NCBI GenBank assembly: GCA_028822575.1
Contig: JAPKDN010000269.1
Location: 1 to 5,158 of the forward strand
Direction of reading: 5' to 3'
DNA: 5,158 nucleotides
DNA from: Alphaproteobacteria bacterium
Lineage (GTDB): Bacteria > Pseudomonadota > Alphaproteobacteria > Thalassobaculales > Thalassobaculaceae
The notes under the pieces were generated by a model. That model saw only the letters and a list, made by a program, of their open reading frames with translations. It did not search any database and was not told where the DNA came from. The translations under genes were made by a program, and so were the position numbers. Below are positions 1-5,158 of this stretch, in pieces (the first letter of the stretch is position 1; every line of letters starts with the position of its first letter).

Positions 1-1550
1 ATGATTGAAGGCGCGTTGGTGTTGCCCGAGGTAAGAGTAGGCATGATCGAGGCATCCGCGACCCTCAACCCCTGTAGTCCATGCACCCTGAGCTGATTGT
101 CGACAACGGCCATGGGATCGCTTCCCATTTTGCAGGTGCCGACTGGATGGTAGGTGGTCTCGGCGGTGTTTCGAACCCATTCCAGCAAGGCTTCGTCGTC
201 TTGCACACCCTCACCAGGGCCGATTTCGTCACCCCGAAAGGTATCCATCGCGGGAGCGTTGACCCAGTTCCTCACGATACGCATACCCGCGAGTAGCGTG
301 GTGCGGTCACCTTCATCGGACAGAAAATTGAAATTGATCGCCGGCGGTATTCTGGGATCGCTCGACGTAGCGTGGATGCTGCCCTTACTGTCGGATCGGA
401 GAACATGAAAGACCATGGTAAACCCGCGCTCCGTGTCGAGCTTGGCCCCATCGGCGATCAGATAAGGATTGAATGAGATTCCCAGATCCGGGCTATCAAG
501 ACCTTCACGGGACCGGACATAGGCGCGCATCGGCGCGGCGGGTAGCGCAAGAAATCCCTTTCGTGTCACCGCATAGCGCAAGGCCTGCCAGATCAATCCC
601 AAACCGCGGGCGTTGTCGTTATAAGTGAGGCCGCGTCGGGAGACAGTCCATTTCATTCTCGGCGCATAGTGATCCTTCAGGTTCTCGCCGACACCCGGCA
701 ACGCGTGCAGGCACGGAATTCCCAGACCCGTAAGCCGGTCCGCTTGACCTATACCCGACAACTCGAGCAGTTGCGGGGAGTTAATCGTGCCGGTGCTGAC
801 GATAACCTCTCGACTCGCGCGTGCTTCCTTGACGCGCCCCCCAACCCGATAGCGCACGCCGACACAGCGATTACAGTCGAGAATAAGTTTTTCAGTGAGA
901 GCATCGGTCAAAATCGTCAGGTTGCGGCGACCCCGTGCGGGATCAAGATAGCAATAAGCGGTGCTCATCCGACGACCATTGTGGATGGTCGCCTGGGTCA
1001 TGGCGACCCCGTCTTGGGCGGCGCCGTTATAGTCGGTGTTTCGATTTATGCCAGCCTGCTCGGCGGCCGCGAACATCGCGTCATAGATTGGCCCGGTTTC
1101 GCCCGGGTCAGTCACTTTTAAGGGCCCATCGCGGCCTCTGAATTCATCGTCGCCGCCTTCAAAACTCTCCATTTTCTTGAAAAGTGGGAGCACATCCTGA
1201 TAGCTCCACCCTTGATTTCCAAGCTGGGCCCAGTGATCGAAGTCGTGGGATTGACCGCGAACGAACACCATGCCGTTGATGGAGCTGGACCCGCCCAGCA
1301 ACTTGCCGCGAGGAATGGGAATGCGTCTTTGGCCGGACCCCGCGTCGGGCTCTGAGGAATACAACCAGTTGGCCGCTGGGTTCTCGATCAGCTTGGCGAA
1401 GCCAACGGGAATTCGCGACCACGGATGGCTTTGGCGCCCGGCCTCAATCACCAGAACACTGAAACGGCCATCGGCGGATAGTCGATTAGCGAGGACCGAC
1501 CCGGCGGAACCCGCGCCTACAATTATGTAATCATATTTGTCATCGCTCAT
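1..1550 (-). CDS. GMC-family FAD-dependent oxidoreductase (choline/alcohol dehydrogenase-like), C-terminus cut by window edge
   Basis: The minus frame is open from the ATG at 1550-1548 to base 1, giving 516 residues without a stop. It begins with an FAD-binding Rossmann motif, VGAGSAG (residues 11-17), and an acidic strand end, VIEAG (34-38, Glu36 expected to bind the ADP ribose). GMC signature 1 starts at RGKLLGGSSSING (81-93). GMC signature 2 is GTINSPQLLELSGIG (254-268). The C-terminal catalytic pair is visible as His468 in YHPVGTCKMG and Asn512 in SGNTNAPS. GMC proteins of this type are usually about 530-550 residues, so only a short tail is missing. The family oxidises alcohols with FAD, passing electrons to oxygen or the respiratory chain. 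The substrate cannot be read from the sequence, and no betaine genes (betB, betI) are in view, so choline is not supported. No signal peptide is seen, so it is probably cytoplasmic or membrane-associated. The start is supported by GGAG nine bases upstream. Confidence 0.96.
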   Translation of the reverse strand, partial: MSDDKYDYIIVGAGSAGSVLANRLSADGRFSVLVIEAGRQSHPWSRIPVGFAKLIENPAANWLYSSEPDAGSGQRRIPIPRGKLLGGSSSINGMVFVRGQSHDFDHWAQLGNQGWSYQDVLPLFKKMESFEGGDDEFRGRDGPLKVTDPGETGPIYDAMFAAAEQAGINRNTDYNGAAQDGVAMTQATIHNGRRMSTAYCYLDPARGRRNLTILTDALTEKLILDCNRCVGVRYRVGGRVKEARASREVIVSTGTINSPQLLELSGIGQADRLTGLGIPCLHALPGVGENLKDHYAPRMKWTVSRRGLTYNDNARGLGLIWQALRYAVTRKGFLALPAAPMRAYVRSREGLDSPDLGISFNPYLIADGAKLDTERGFTMVFHVLRSDSKGSIHATSSDPRIPPAINFNFLSDEGDRTTLLAGMRIVRNWVNAPAMDTFRGDEIGPGEGVQDDEALLEWVRNTAETTYHPVGTCKMGSDPMAVVDNQLRVHGLQGLRVADASIMPTLTSGNTNAPSI

Positions 1551-1756
1551 TTCGGCTTTCTCCGGATCATTTTAGCACACGGGCTTTCCATGACGTTAAA
1601 GTATGACAGCGAGTGCCGCAAAGCGCTGGTTGGACGGCCCGTTCTATATAATTTGGGTAAATGGGGTAGGTGTCACTGTATACTAACCGGGGAAATAATA
1701 GCCGTTCTCGAAGATCGGGTGCGGAAAAATTCACTACGCAAGCGTGAGACGTCGCG
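1551..1756. other. Intergenic stretch without a recognisable gene
   Basis: Short open frames cross this stretch on both strands, but none has a recognisable motif or a good ribosome-binding site. It should contain the promoter of the GMC gene. The only AT-rich candidate is the TATATA/TATAAT-like block at 1645-1652, and I find no well-spaced -35 partner on either strand. It also lies where the rest of phaC would be expected, but I cannot align translations of this part to PhaC. No hairpin with a T-tract was found. Confidence 0.5.
1560..1563 (-). promoter_or_regulatory. Ribosome-binding site of the GMC oxidoreductase
   Basis: The minus strand reads CCGGAGAAAGCCGAA immediately before the ATG at 1550. 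The GGAG core lies nine bases from the start codon. An ATG at 1570-1568 is out of frame, so this site fixes 1550 as the start. Confidence 0.75.
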
Positions 1757-2284
1757 GTTTTCTCGTGGTGTTTCGAAAATGGCGAAACCCCCAGTAGCAT
1801 GGCATAAAACATTGTGACGCTTTGGTTCCTTGGCGGCGGTTTTCTTGTCTGGGCCCTCGACGTCGCTGGCTGTCTCCCGCATCCAAGTAGCGATCATCAG
1901 ATAACTTTGCTTGATGTGATCAAAGACTAAATTTTCCTTCTAGGCATCGTCCTTGAAGCGGTGGTCGTCGGCGGCGGGCTCAACAAGCGGCGCTTCTTTC
2001 GCACCCATCATCCGCGCGGTCGTCGATTGCCAGAAATTCTTATGGCTCAGCCATAGCGTGACTTGAGCTTCGGTGGTCTTCGCTAGGCCGGCGAGCATAT
2101 TTTGTGTCATTTTCATGAACGCAGAGGTGACATTCATTGGATCCGTCATGTCCACGGATGTGAACGTGTGCTGGCGCGCGAAGAAGTCTGTTATCAGGCG
2201 TTGGCTCTGTTCGGCGATCTTGCCTATCGTGGCGGCTAGTTGTTCCGGATAGGCGTTGTGTGTCTCCGATTTTTGATCGGTCAT
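1757..2284 (-). pseudogene. phaC: Remnant of class I poly(3-hydroxyalkanoate) synthase (PhaC), N-terminal part only
   Basis: From the ATG at 2284-2282 the frame encodes 114 residues and stops at TAG (1942-1940). The protein has the PhaC N-terminal pattern: IAEQSQRLITDFFARQ (residues 19-34), DPMNVTSAFMKMTQNM (48-63), then WQSTTARMMG and VEPAADDHRFKDDA up to the stop. PhaC proteins continue RFKD-x-x-W. Here the tryptophan position is TAG, and the same frame goes on with ENLVFDHIKQSYL and TWMRETASDVEGPDKKTAAK (ending near 1829), which is again PhaC-like. After that the match jumps frames: FYA (1809-1801) and VSP (1788-1780) in one frame, FETP (1777-1766) in another. No lipase-like box with the catalytic Cys and no Asp or His of the triad is present. 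Full-length class I PhaC is about 560-620 residues, so roughly the last 70% is missing. In life PhaC polymerises (R)-3-hydroxyacyl-CoA into storage polyester. This copy cannot. The 1757 boundary is approximate. Confidence 0.88.
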
Positions 2285-2291
2285 CACTGTT

Positions 2292-2296
2292 CTCCT
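2292..2296 (-). promoter_or_regulatory. Preserved ribosome-binding site of the phaC remnant
   Basis: The minus strand reads GGCGAGGAGAACAGTG just before ATG 2284. AGGAG lies seven bases from the start codon, a near-ideal arrangement. It favours this start over the upstream in-frame ATG at 2365, which would add 27 residues unlike PhaC N-termini. Confidence 0.75.
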
Positions 2297-2444
2297 CGCC
2301 AGTGCTTGAGCCCCAGGGGATCGCTGCAAGTATCGCGAGTGTATTGATCCGTTGTAGATTGGCATCGCATCTTGTTGCGGTGCGAAATCAAAGTTTGTAT
2401 TGCAGGTCCGAACAGGTGCTCGAGGTGAGGGGGGTGCATAAAGC

Positions 2445-2453
2445 TGTGGATAA
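2445..2453 (-). promoter_or_regulatory. Perfect consensus DnaA box
   Basis: The plus strand reads TGTGGATAA, the exact complement of the DnaA consensus TTATCCACA. It sits about 80 bases upstream of the lipoprotein start and overlaps a -10-like GATAAT. A perfect 9-mer on either strand is not expected often in a window this size. Whether DnaA binds here is inference. No second perfect box was seen, so the site is more likely regulatory or accidental than an origin. Confidence 0.45.
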
Positions 2454-2518
2454 TACTGAACCTAATCTATGTCTTGAGCGGTGTATGTGATAAAGCATTG
2501 AAGAGTGGAGATGTTTAA

Positions 2519-2524
2519 AGAGGG
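2519..2524 (+). promoter_or_regulatory. Ribosome-binding site of the lipoprotein gene
   Basis: AGAGGG lies eight bases before the ATG at 2533. This favours 2533 over the in-frame ATG at 2566, which has only a weak GAGAAC upstream, although starting at 2566 would give a more typical lipoprotein signal length. Confidence 0.55.
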
Positions 2525-2532
2525 TTGGGTGG

Positions 2533-2544
2533 ATGATGCATCAT
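2533..2544. repeat. 12-bp perfect palindrome covering the lipoprotein start codons
   Basis: ATGATGCATCAT reads the same on both strands and comprises the first four codons (Met-Met-His-His). It is directly visible, but without a loop it is too short to form a useful RNA hairpin. It could serve as a dimeric protein site, or be chance. Confidence 0.4.
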
Positions 2545-3783
2545 GGCATCGAGAACACGGGGCTAATGGCGAAGGTGGTGAAGCGTGGCTGGATACTCCG
2601 CGCAGGGGCAGCGTTCCTGGTGCTTGGGCTGGCGGCCTGCTCGTCACTGCCGGACGTTCCCGATTACGCGAACCCGGTCGAATGGTACAATTCTTCTTCG
2701 GATCTGGTGGGGAACTGGTTCAAGGACGACGAGCGCAGGATCGAGACAGCGTCCAAGAAGTTGGACGAGGAATTCCCGAACCTAGGCGCGGTGCCGGACA
2801 AGCCAGACGCCAAATCGACGGCGGAGGCCCGCGCCAGGCTTAAAAGCCAACTGTCGGCTGATAGGGCGAACGCGCGTTACACTGATGAAAAATCCGTGGC
2901 GGCGGTCAAAACCGCTGGGGCGATTGCTGCTTCCAGGCCTAAAGGCTCAGCCCCCAAGCCGCTGGTTCTCAACGCGACGAAAGAGCAATTAGCGCGCCTT
3001 CCGTCAGCGGTCTACGCGGGCAAGCGCTCCAGCCTTTGGCCCAACGCACCGGTGCCAAGGTCGTCGTCGGATACCCCGGTGACATCGGCCAGGGTTGGCC
3101 GGCCCGCTGTTAGCGCCGGCGCGTCGAGCACTTCGCCTAAGTTGTTGGCCAATGCGCCTGTTATGCCGGAAACGAAGGTGGCCGATACCATGAGCGCCCC
3201 GTCCCAGGCACCAGCGAAGGCATCGATCGAAGCCCCGATTGCCGCGTCGGTAGCGCCGCCGGCGTCTGAAATTCCGCCTCGGTTCATCTTGACCCCACCG
3301 GACGAATCGCAGTCGGCAATCAAGACCGTCGACACTGCGACGCCGGTGCTCCAGCTAACGCCGCCGAGTGGTGCTTTCGAGACCGGCCCCGGGCAGCAGC
3401 CAATGCTTACTTTTGGCTCCAACCCTGTTGATGGTGCGTCGGAAATCATCACTTTCGGCCATGGGTCCGCCCGACTTTCAAACGCGGATCGTGGCAGGCT
3501 GCGGAGCCTGGTGAACCAGGCCGTGCAAGCCCGCGCTTATATCCGAGTCGTCGGGCACGCGTCGATGCGCACGCGCAACATGGATCCGTTAAAGCATTCG
3601 TTGGCTAATTTCGATGTGTCGTTGAAACGAGCGAACGCGGTCGCGTCTGCGTTGATTGATATGGGTGTGCCGCTTGAGCAGTTGATCGTGGATGCGGTCG
3701 GCGATACCCAACCGCTTTATTCTGAGGCTATGCCGTCGGGTGAGCAGGGTAACCGCAGAACCGAAATCTATCTGGAATCGTAG
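2533..3783 (+). CDS. Outer-membrane lipoprotein with C-terminal OmpA-like domain
   Basis: The 416-residue product starts with a basic stretch (KVVKRGW, 14-20), a hydrophobic core and the lipobox LAAC with Cys36. Ser at 37 and 38, not Asp, suggests sorting to the outer membrane. The mature N-terminus carries DYANPVEWYNSSSDLVGNWF, a pattern I associate with Rhodospirillales lipoproteins of this kind. A charged, probably helical stretch follows (about 65-110), then a long linker rich in Pro, Ala and Ser (about 120-290), fit to span the periplasm. The C-terminal domain (about 295-416) is OmpA-like: VVGHAS (339-344), NFDVSLKRANAVASAL (359-374) and NRRTEIYLES (407-416). OmpA-type domains bind peptidoglycan diaminopimelate. 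The expected role is anchoring the outer membrane to the wall. The conserved Arg of the SxxRA motif is present (Arg366), but the Asp found in the E. coli OmpA YTD motif is replaced by Ala/Ser in GHAS. If translation starts at Met12, the signal is 24 residues. It is not obviously part of an operon with the gene downstream. Confidence 0.88.
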   Translation: MMHHGIENTGLMAKVVKRGWILRAGAAFLVLGLAACSSLPDVPDYANPVEWYNSSSDLVGNWFKDDERRIETASKKLDEEFPNLGAVPDKPDAKSTAEARARLKSQLSADRANARYTDEKSVAAVKTAGAIAASRPKGSAPKPLVLNATKEQLARLPSAVYAGKRSSLWPNAPVPRSSSDTPVTSARVGRPAVSAGASSTSPKLLANAPVMPETKVADTMSAPSQAPAKASIEAPIAASVAPPASEIPPRFILTPPDESQSAIKTVDTATPVLQLTPPSGAFETGPGQQPMLTFGSNPVDGASEIITFGHGSARLSNADRGRLRSLVNQAVQARAYIRVVGHASMRTRNMDPLKHSLANFDVSLKRANAVASALIDMGVPLEQLIVDAVGDTQPLYSEAMPSGEQGNRRTEIYLES

Positions 3784-3835
3784 ATGTCGGTTAGCGGGGA
3801 CACTTGACCTCACGGCAATTTTACAACTTATCAAC

Positions 3836-3870
3836 GCGTGAATTGTCGTTATCGACATGCGCTTTATTTG
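3836..3870 (+). terminator. Imperfect hairpin followed by T-rich tract, possible terminator or attenuator before hom
   Basis: TGTCG (3844-3848), loop TTAT, CGACA (3853-3857) form a perfect 5-bp stem. Beyond an internal loop, GCG (3836-3838) can pair with CGC (3860-3862), and TTTATTTG follows directly. The short stem and broken outer part make it a weak intrinsic terminator. It would end the lipoprotein transcript only about 20 bases before the hom start, so an attenuator-like role is also possible. Confidence 0.3.
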
Positions 3871-3873
3871 CCC

Positions 3874-3879
3874 GGGGAG
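3874..3879 (+). promoter_or_regulatory. Ribosome-binding site of hom
   Basis: GGGGAG lies nine bases before the ATG at 3889 and supports that start. The protein's N-terminus then begins five residues before the first beta strand of the Rossmann fold, as usual for the family. Confidence 0.65.
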
Positions 3880-3888
3880 TGGGCCAAC

Positions 3889-5158
3889 ATGAGTGAAGTA
3901 GTGCGGGTCGCCGTCGCTGGCCTTGGAACGGTTGGAGCCGAAACCGTTCGGGTTTTACAACAAAAAACCGCTCTTTTGACCGCGCGTACGGGGCGATTAA
4001 TACAGGTCGTCGCTGTGTCGGCTCGGGATCGATCCCAAGACCGAGGGATAGAGCTGAACGGCATCGACTGGTGCGACGACGCAAGAGATTTGGCGGCGCG
4101 CGACGACGTCGATATCGTCGTCGAGTTGATTGGGGGATCGGATGGTATCGCCAAGGAACTCGTGGCAGCCTCTCTGGCGTCCGGCAAGTCCGTGGTGACG
4201 GCTAACAAGGCGTTGGTTGCCCATCACGGCGCGGCACTCGGCGCTCTAGCGGAAAGTAAGGGCGTGGCCTTGGCTTTCGAGTCCGCGGTCGCTGGCGGAA
4301 TTCCAATCATCAAGACGATGCGGGAAGGGCTTGCGGCGAACCAAATCGAGAGAGTCGTTGGTATTCTGAACGGTACCTGCAATTATATCCTGACGGTAAT
4401 GCGAGAGACTGGACGGCCTTTCGCTGAGGTGTTGGCGGATGCTCAGGAACTAGGCTATGCTGAGGCTGATCCGGCGTTCGATATCGACGGCGTGGACGCG
4501 GCGCACAAGCTCGCGATCCTGGCCTCAATCGCGTTCGGCACGCGGATCGACTTCGACGCGATCGCCATCGAGGGCATCCGTCATGTGGCGCCGGTGGATC
4601 TGAAATACGCCGAGGAGTTAGGCTATCGGATCAAACTGCTCGGCATCGCCGAACGGACTGCCGAGGGGGTTCAGCAGCGCGTCCGTCCCTGCATGGTGCC
4701 GATGGGTGCGCAGATCGCCCAGGTCGATGGTGTCTTCAATGCGGTCGCCGCTGAGGGAAGCTCTGTCGGCCCCACATTGTCCTATGGCCGTGGCGCAGGC
4801 GCTGGACCGACCGCATCCGCAGTTATCGCCGATTTGGTTGATATTGGGGCCGGGCGGCGGGTGCCGGTGTTCGGCGTACCCACTGCGTCCTTGTCGGCCC
4901 CACGCGCAGCACCGCCCGAGTCACTTACCGGCTCATATTACATCCGCCTGATGGTCATCGATCGCCCAGGCGTCCTGGCCGATCTAACAGCGGTCTTCCG
5001 GGACGAGCTTGTATCGGTCGAGGCGATGATCCAAAGTGGCCGCGATCCCAACGGAATCGTGCCGGTGGTGCTGACCACCCATGAGACTCAGGACGCGGCG
5101 ATTAGACGTTCTGTCGCCAAGATCGCGGACCTGGAGTCGGTCACTGAAGAGCCGCGGG
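3889..5158 (+). CDS. hom: Homoserine dehydrogenase with C-terminal ACT domain, last residues cut by window edge
   Basis: The frame is open from ATG 3889 to the window end, giving 423 residues. The enzyme reduces L-aspartate 4-semialdehyde to L-homoserine with NAD(P)H in the cytoplasm, the branch step to threonine, isoleucine and methionine. The Rossmann motif is GLGTVG (11-16). TANKALVA (104-111) and AVAGGIPII (133-141) are standard for the family. The catalytic domain has NGTCNYIL (161-168), YAEADPAFDIDG (190-201) and the motif DGVDAAHKL, with Asp203 and Lys207 matching the catalytic pair known from yeast HDH. The remaining part, LSYGRGAG (297-304), closes the dimerisation/catalytic region. 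An ACT domain starts near 350 (YYIRLMVIDRPGVLADL), which in this family usually senses threonine for feedback inhibition. Monofunctional HDHs of this type run to about 430-440 residues, so little is missing. No aspartokinase domain is fused. It follows the lipoprotein gene by 105 bases. Confidence 0.98.
   Translation, partial: MSEVVRVAVAGLGTVGAETVRVLQQKTALLTARTGRLIQVVAVSARDRSQDRGIELNGIDWCDDARDLAARDDVDIVVELIGGSDGIAKELVAASLASGKSVVTANKALVAHHGAALGALAESKGVALAFESAVAGGIPIIKTMREGLAANQIERVVGILNGTCNYILTVMRETGRPFAEVLADAQELGYAEADPAFDIDGVDAAHKLAILASIAFGTRIDFDAIAIEGIRHVAPVDLKYAEELGYRIKLLGIAERTAEGVQQRVRPCMVPMGAQIAQVDGVFNAVAAEGSSVGPTLSYGRGAGAGPTASAVIADLVDIGAGRRVPVFGVPTASLSAPRAAPPESLTGSYYIRLMVIDRPGVLADLTAVFRDELVSVEAMIQSGRDPNGIVPVVLTTHETQDAAIRRSVAKIADLESVTEEPR

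Larger units (their letters stand above)
2285..2532. promoter_or_regulatory. Divergent intergenic region between phaC remnant and the lipoprotein gene
   Basis: These 248 bases separate two start codons that point away from each other, so promoters for both directions should lie here. I see a -10-like GATAAT at 2449-2454 on the plus strand, but no matching -35 at normal spacing. No convincing promoter could be picked on the minus strand. The perfect DnaA box at 2445-2453 overlaps the -10-like element. The open frames crossing this region resemble nothing I know. Confidence 0.5.

Noticed and set aside
1767..1791. Hairpin GTTTCG / CGAAAC as a terminator
   Set aside because: The stem is short with a mismatch, no T-tract follows on either strand, and it lies inside the phaC remnant.
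1567..1812. Minus-strand 81-residue open frame as an independent gene
   Set aside because: Its beginning (FYA, VSP) fits decayed phaC in a shifted frame, and the remainder shows no domain.
1590..1817. Plus-strand 75-residue open frame as a small gene
   Set aside because: It has no clear ribosome-binding site or known motif, and its second half is antisense to recognisable phaC remnant sequence.
1940..1942. The TAG as a recoded (read-through) codon in a functional phaC
   Set aside because: Sequence after about 1829 changes frame and the catalytic domain never appears, so read-through would not yield a working synthase.
2285..2365. Longer phaC N-terminus starting at the ATG at 2365
   Set aside because: The added 27 residues look unlike PhaC, and an excellent ribosome-binding site directly precedes the ATG at 2284.
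2285..2532. Replication origin suggested by the perfect DnaA box
   Set aside because: Only one perfect box is present, with no cluster, no AT-rich unwinding stretch and no origin-associated genes nearby.
3012..3452. Minus-strand 146-residue open frame opposite the lipoprotein linker
   Set aside because: It is the antisense shadow of a low-complexity Pro/Ala/Ser-rich coding region and carries no recognisable motif.
3784..3807. Seven-codon open frame (MSVSGDT) right after the lipoprotein stop as a hom leader peptide
   Set aside because: It has no run of Thr, Ile or Met codons and no separate ribosome-binding site, so nothing supports attenuation by it.

Overview
The window looks like chromosomal DNA of a GC-rich alphaproteobacterium. 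The lipoprotein/OmpA gene, the PHA synthase N-terminus and the homoserine dehydrogenase all resemble Rhodospirillales-type proteins. This placement comes from remembered family resemblance, not from a search. The window holds three real protein genes, two of them cut by its edges, and one decayed gene. There are no tRNA or rRNA genes, CRISPR arrays or recognisable insertion sequences.

Layout: (1) 1-1550, minus strand: a GMC-family FAD-dependent oxidoreductase of the choline/alcohol dehydrogenase type, complete at the N-terminus and missing only a short C-terminal tail past the window edge. (2) 1551-1756: a stretch without a recognisable gene, holding the GMC ribosome-binding site and presumably its promoter. 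(3) 1757-2284, minus strand: a broken class I poly(3-hydroxyalkanoate) synthase gene (phaC). The N-terminal 114 codons are open behind a strong ribosome-binding site. They end at a TAG where PhaC proteins have tryptophan, PhaC-like sequence continues in the same frame for about 37 more codons, and then it dissolves into frameshifts. The catalytic domain is absent. (4) 2285-2532: a divergent intergenic region with a perfect DnaA-box 9-mer. (5) 2533-3783, plus strand: a lipoprotein with a long Pro/Ala/Ser-rich linker and a C-terminal OmpA-like domain. (6) 3784-3888: a short gap with an imperfect hairpin followed by a T-rich tract. (7) 3889-5158, plus strand: homoserine dehydrogenase with an ACT domain, missing only its last few residues.

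The intact genes do not form one pathway. Homoserine dehydrogenase belongs to aspartate-family amino acid synthesis, the lipoprotein to the cell envelope, and the GMC enzyme to oxidation of an unknown alcohol. The main observation is loss of phaC: the 5' third survives next to its usual kind of promoter region, while the rest is gone and an unrelated GMC gene lies beyond the break. I found no convincing new multi-gene system.
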